Assembly (NCBI GenBank): GCA_033065855.1
Contig: JAVXUO010002995.1
Coordinates: forward strand, 1-64,000
Source of the DNA: Escallonia rubra
Lineage: Eukaryota > Streptophyta > Magnoliopsida > Escalloniales > Escalloniaceae
Length of the DNA stretch: 64,000 bases
Direction: 5' to 3'
The notes beneath the pieces are model-generated. The model did no database searches. It had not been told where the DNA came from and saw only the letters and a program-made list of their open reading frames with translations. Shown here piece after piece: positions 60,946-64,000 of this stretch. Position 1 is the first letter of the stretch, and every line of letters begins with the position of its first letter. The position numbers and the translations under genes are program-made.

Positions 60946-62010
60946 CCAGGATCAAGGGCTGCAAATTTTAGATAATTTTGGTGGAACCAAATAGCTTTCG
61001 TACCATTGCGGTTTCATGCTAAAAGAAGATCAAGTTGTTGTCATTAGTATTGCCAAATACTGAGTTGGTATCTTCTATGACTCTACTTTATTATGCAAAT
61101 CAGAGGTGACAAGACTTCAGTTACCATTATCCATGTCAAATAACCTCATTCATGATGGTATTTCATGTTGCGCACCGTCATTGTGAACGAAGAGTCGGGT
61201 CCAGCAATTTTTGCTGGTGACTTTCTACGTTCTTTCTGGTAGAAGAATTGGGGAAACGACTCACCACTTCAGCTCCAAGTGAGAAGATTAGAGCTTTTCT
61301 AGCCGTTTGTATGTCCACGGAAGTAGAATAGTTGGCTCTCCTCTAAGTCACTAGCTAATTGCAGCTCGATGGGAGCACTTGACATCATCGGCAATAATTT
61401 GGAGATTTGGTATAACAGTTACAGATGCACGAGGCTCAAGGACGAGGCTCCTAGTTAGCTGCCCTGCGTCTGTTTGCAGCGCATGCCTGCGAGATCATTA
61501 CAGTGATCAAATCCACAAACATATGAACCACACAGCGTCTTAGCCTTCAAAGGTTTAACTCTGTTCTAAAGCAAGTAAAGAGATACAATAATATTCACTA
61601 GATACAAGAGTTTTATAGTCATTATCATCAAAAGAAACACACAGAGTTCAAGTAAATATATCAACCAGTAAACAAAGGTTTAAGAAACTGTCATTTTACC
61701 AAGTGATCATGTAGTCAGACCCGGAGAAAGGGTTATTTTCGTTGCAAGTGAATGTATAGCTTATTGGACAACCGACTACGTCAATTATACTTCTGTCTCC
61801 GCAGCAAACAGACGAGGCAACTAAAGAGTACAGACAAACCACATTAAAATCTTGCGTAGCTACATCAGTAGCTATTATATTATGAACAGAAATCGATATT
61901 ACTGAGCTTGAGGGTGATAAAGCTTAATGTTCAACACTCGGTATGTAAAATATATATAGTAAGATCAATTAGGTACAACAATGATTAACGATGTAATCAT
62001 ATAACCAGGT
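60946..62010. other. 3' flank of helicase copy 2
   Basis: Matches the copy-1 flank to about 61,640, including the empty Helitron site at 61,591/61,592. Beyond that the sequence has no counterpart in copy 1 in this window. Confidence 0.6.
61696..61924 (-). other. Unidentified cysteine-containing frame, possible exon of a neighbouring gene
   Basis: A minus-strand open frame of about 75 codons without an obvious start. It contains SVCCGDRSIIDVVGCPISY, then TFTCNENNPFSG, and ends in a Trp codon and TAA (61,696-61,698). A CTCAG acceptor-like site near its start would make it a terminal exon. The composition looks like a secreted or extracellular protein, but I do not recognise a family. The 62,011-62,139 repeat lies just upstream on the same strand and could be part of the same gene. 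Confidence 0.35.
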
Positions 62011-62139
62011 GATAGATTTTGGCTTATAAGACAAGATACCAAGTTGCCAGCTACTTTTAGAACTCTAAAGGAACAGATGAAACACAGTACCTGTTCACCT
62101 GTACGTTCCCATCTAATATGGCCTCTCCCAATCGCAATC
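62011..62139. repeat. Partner of the repeat at window start (1-129)
   Basis: Nearly identical to bases 1-129, then diverges after cctctccca. It marks the outer edge of the duplicated unit on the right. Confidence 0.75.
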
Positions 62140-63040
62140 TCCATGAAAAATTTGTCCAATAACACTTACCTTCCCCATCATCCCCTACAAATTCCTCGTT
62201 CACCAGCATTTATGAATTAGTCCATGCCACCTTCAGGAGATTTCGCACCCATGATAAGAATAGGAGTATCAGGTCATCACGCCTGACATCAGTCACGGTG
62301 ATATACTGATGGTAATTGACTCGTGTCGGATTAAAGATGGAGTTTCTCGAAGACGCATTGGTGGGCGAATTGGTTAGGGAAGATTCGCTGCTGGTGGCAG
62401 ATGGGTTCATGAGTGGGTGAATCGAAAAGCAAACGTGCAGTTAAGAGTATGCTTCCATCAAAATTGTCACCAATTAGGAGTATCAAACAGAATTCCTTTA
62501 ATCTATTACCCGGTTTTAATTTACAGAATGCTACATGCAGATATGTGCTCAGACACATGCAGATATGTCCTTCAGTCTAAAGCAGCTGCTTAGACTTAAT
62601 AGAGCTTTTTGATGGTAAAAAATGAACTCGCAATGAATTCTACGACCTAGCAAAATCGAACTGAGAAGGGAAAAAGGGCGTCTCTTTATTGTTCTTCTCA
62701 GAATCTGCATTCTCCCCGGCTCTAATGGAATATCATTTTATAATGATTTTGATATGCCTAAACATTGTAAGCTTTATACTCCATAGCCTAGTCATTACGT
62801 CTTGCTTCGTCTCTCCCCTTGTTTTCAAGGCTCTGGCTACGGTGAAGCAAACACAAATTACTTCCATATTTAAGAAAGGTATTATCATTTTGAGTCCTAA
62901 TCGCATTTCACATGTCTCTCGTTTATTATATCTTTTTTTGTTTGCTCGCAACTTATCCTCACTGATTACTTAACAGATCTACACCTTACCCACAGCACAT
63001 GGAGGACTTATTGGAGTTTGAGGTGGTTTCATGGGGATTA
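62140..63040. other. Unassigned sequence
   Basis: A minus-strand frame of 66 codons starts MNPSATSSESSLTNSPTNAS (62,210-62,410), reminiscent of the Ser/Thr-rich start of some Copia gag proteins but not convincing. A short cacatgcagatatgt direct repeat lies near 62,530-62,565. Confidence 0.35.
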
Positions 63041-63045
63041 AAACT

Positions 63046-63430
63046 TCAAACAATAAATGGACAACGAGAAAACATATCGGCATATCCATACGTCTGAGGA
63101 GGTGAAATTTCTCTTCTCGGTATGTTTCTGGCAATGGTATACTGCTGTTCCTGAGATTCTTCATTCTCTTCGGTAGAATGAGAACCGTCTTCCTTATCTG
63201 TAGGAATTTTAGGCAACGAAACTAGAGCTCGGACCTCCAGTTCCACCTTCTCTATGACACCGTGGTCTTTCCCTACATCAATCAACTCCTCCTTCTTCGA
63301 AAGCATCAAAAACTCATCAAAGGTCACATCTCTGCTAATTAGGACCTGGATGACTTAGAATCAGGACACCACAACCGGTACCCTTTTACCCCACCTGCAT
63401 AACCTAAGAAAATGCACTTTTTCGCTCTTG
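63046..63430 (-). mobile_element. Ty1/Copia pol fragment
   Basis: Fossil scrap on the minus strand. It shows KCIFLGYAGGVKGYRLW, then SRDVTFDEFLML-type and KEELIDVGKDHGV text, then REISPPQTYGYADM. This is the region between integrase and reverse transcriptase of plant Copia elements. It is broken, and nothing else of the element is visible in the window. Confidence 0.75.
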
Positions 63431-63924
63431 GCTCTAGTTTACCAATTGTTAACGGTAGATGCGGTGGCGATGGAGTTTATTTTGGTCGTGGTGGTGGTTT
63501 ACTTGATGAGTATGGGAATTGTGGCAATGAAATTGGTGTTGGTTGTGGTTCATATTTCTCTTTGAGTTCGAAGAGGATTCTGGTATTTTTTTTTTTTTTT
63601 TGGGGGAGGGGGGCTGCATTAGCGGCAGAGGTGGTGGGTTGGATTCTATTTTGCAATAAGATAAGGGGATGGAGGAAGATGAAAATTGGGGAGACAGAAA
63701 GGGATGAAAAAAACTGATTTTTTGTGTTTTGACAAGTTTACCCCTAACTTAAGCCCCATGTGCCTCGTACATGGGCACTTAACGGGACTCTGGTTAATTG
63801 AACCTAACGGAATGACTTAATTAGACAAATTGACGAGTTTAATGATCACTTTGACACAAATTAATGTGGAGTGACCAAAGTTAAATTTACCTTATAGTAC
63901 AATGGTCAACCGAGTAGTTAACTT
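63431..63924. mobile_element. Right part of a MULE related to 10,284-11,687
   Basis: From about 63,735 it follows the same layout as 11,515-11,687 (taacttaagcccc..., taacgggactctgg, gacttaatta, tttaatgatcactttgac). It ends in a ccttatagtacaatggtcaa...agttaact terminus like the earlier inverted repeat. A GT/G-rich stretch precedes it. The left terminus was not found and seems lost at the Copia scrap. Confidence 0.5.
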
Positions 63925-64000
63925 TATATTTTAATTGCTTGAAATTGGGTATGAATTGTAATTCCAATTCCAAATAAGCTATGCAAACAACATAATTATA
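63925..64000. other. Unassigned window end
   Basis: AT-rich, with no feature seen. Confidence 0.4.

Noticed and set aside
1-64000. CRISPR arrays, bacterial operons, rRNA and tRNA genes
   Set aside because: The tandem repeats present are microsatellites, minisatellites or transposon parts. No tRNA cloverleaf or rRNA core was recognised by eye, but a dedicated search was not possible.

Overview
This is nuclear DNA from a flowering plant, most likely a eudicot. The support is AT-rich sequence with long introns, plant-type CACTA, MULE, hAT, Helitron and LTR elements, and a plant helicase family whose exons join in phase. I cannot name the species. There is very little host coding sequence: one intact gene, its broken tandem copy and a few host-derived fragments. 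The rest is layered mobile DNA.

Left part (1-12,016). The first 129 bases are almost identical to 62,011-62,139, which suggests the window opens at the end of a further repeat unit. A broken plus-strand Ty3/Gypsy element of Tat type follows (about 1,015-5,710), then the end of a CACTA transposon (to 6,542). That end adjoins a minus-strand Ty3/Gypsy remnant (6,543-8,719). After that come microsatellite-rich MULE-family DNA, a LINE scrap, and a complete non-autonomous MULE with 9-bp target duplications (10,284-11,687).

Copy 1 (about 12,019-32,245). A Stowaway-like MITE and a conserved leader precede a superfamily 1 helicase gene of the SEN1/UPF1-like group. It has eight exons (12,925-28,903) and predicts 1,082 residues. 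Intron 1 is 11.9 kb. It holds a young gag-only LTR element, one Helitron nested six bases inside the end of another, and a hAT element with a MULE nested in it. A third Helitron lies downstream; its empty site survives next to copy 2.

Copy 2 (about 32,868-61,640). This paralogue is a pseudogene. It has no detectable exon 1, it has a 4-bp frameshift in exon 3, and a 19-kb CACTA transposon splits exon 5 at helicase motif V. The CACTA carries TNP2 and TNP1 genes on the minus strand, a LINE scrap, a Helitron end, a hAT element with perfect 8-bp target duplications, and a piece of a host AAA-ATPase gene.

Right end (61,640-64,000). The flank of the repeat unit contains an unidentified minus-strand cysteine-containing reading frame. 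It is followed by a Ty1/Copia pol scrap and another MULE-family end. No tRNA, rRNA or CRISPR array was seen. The main interest is the paralogue pair, which acts as an internal before/after control for several insertions.
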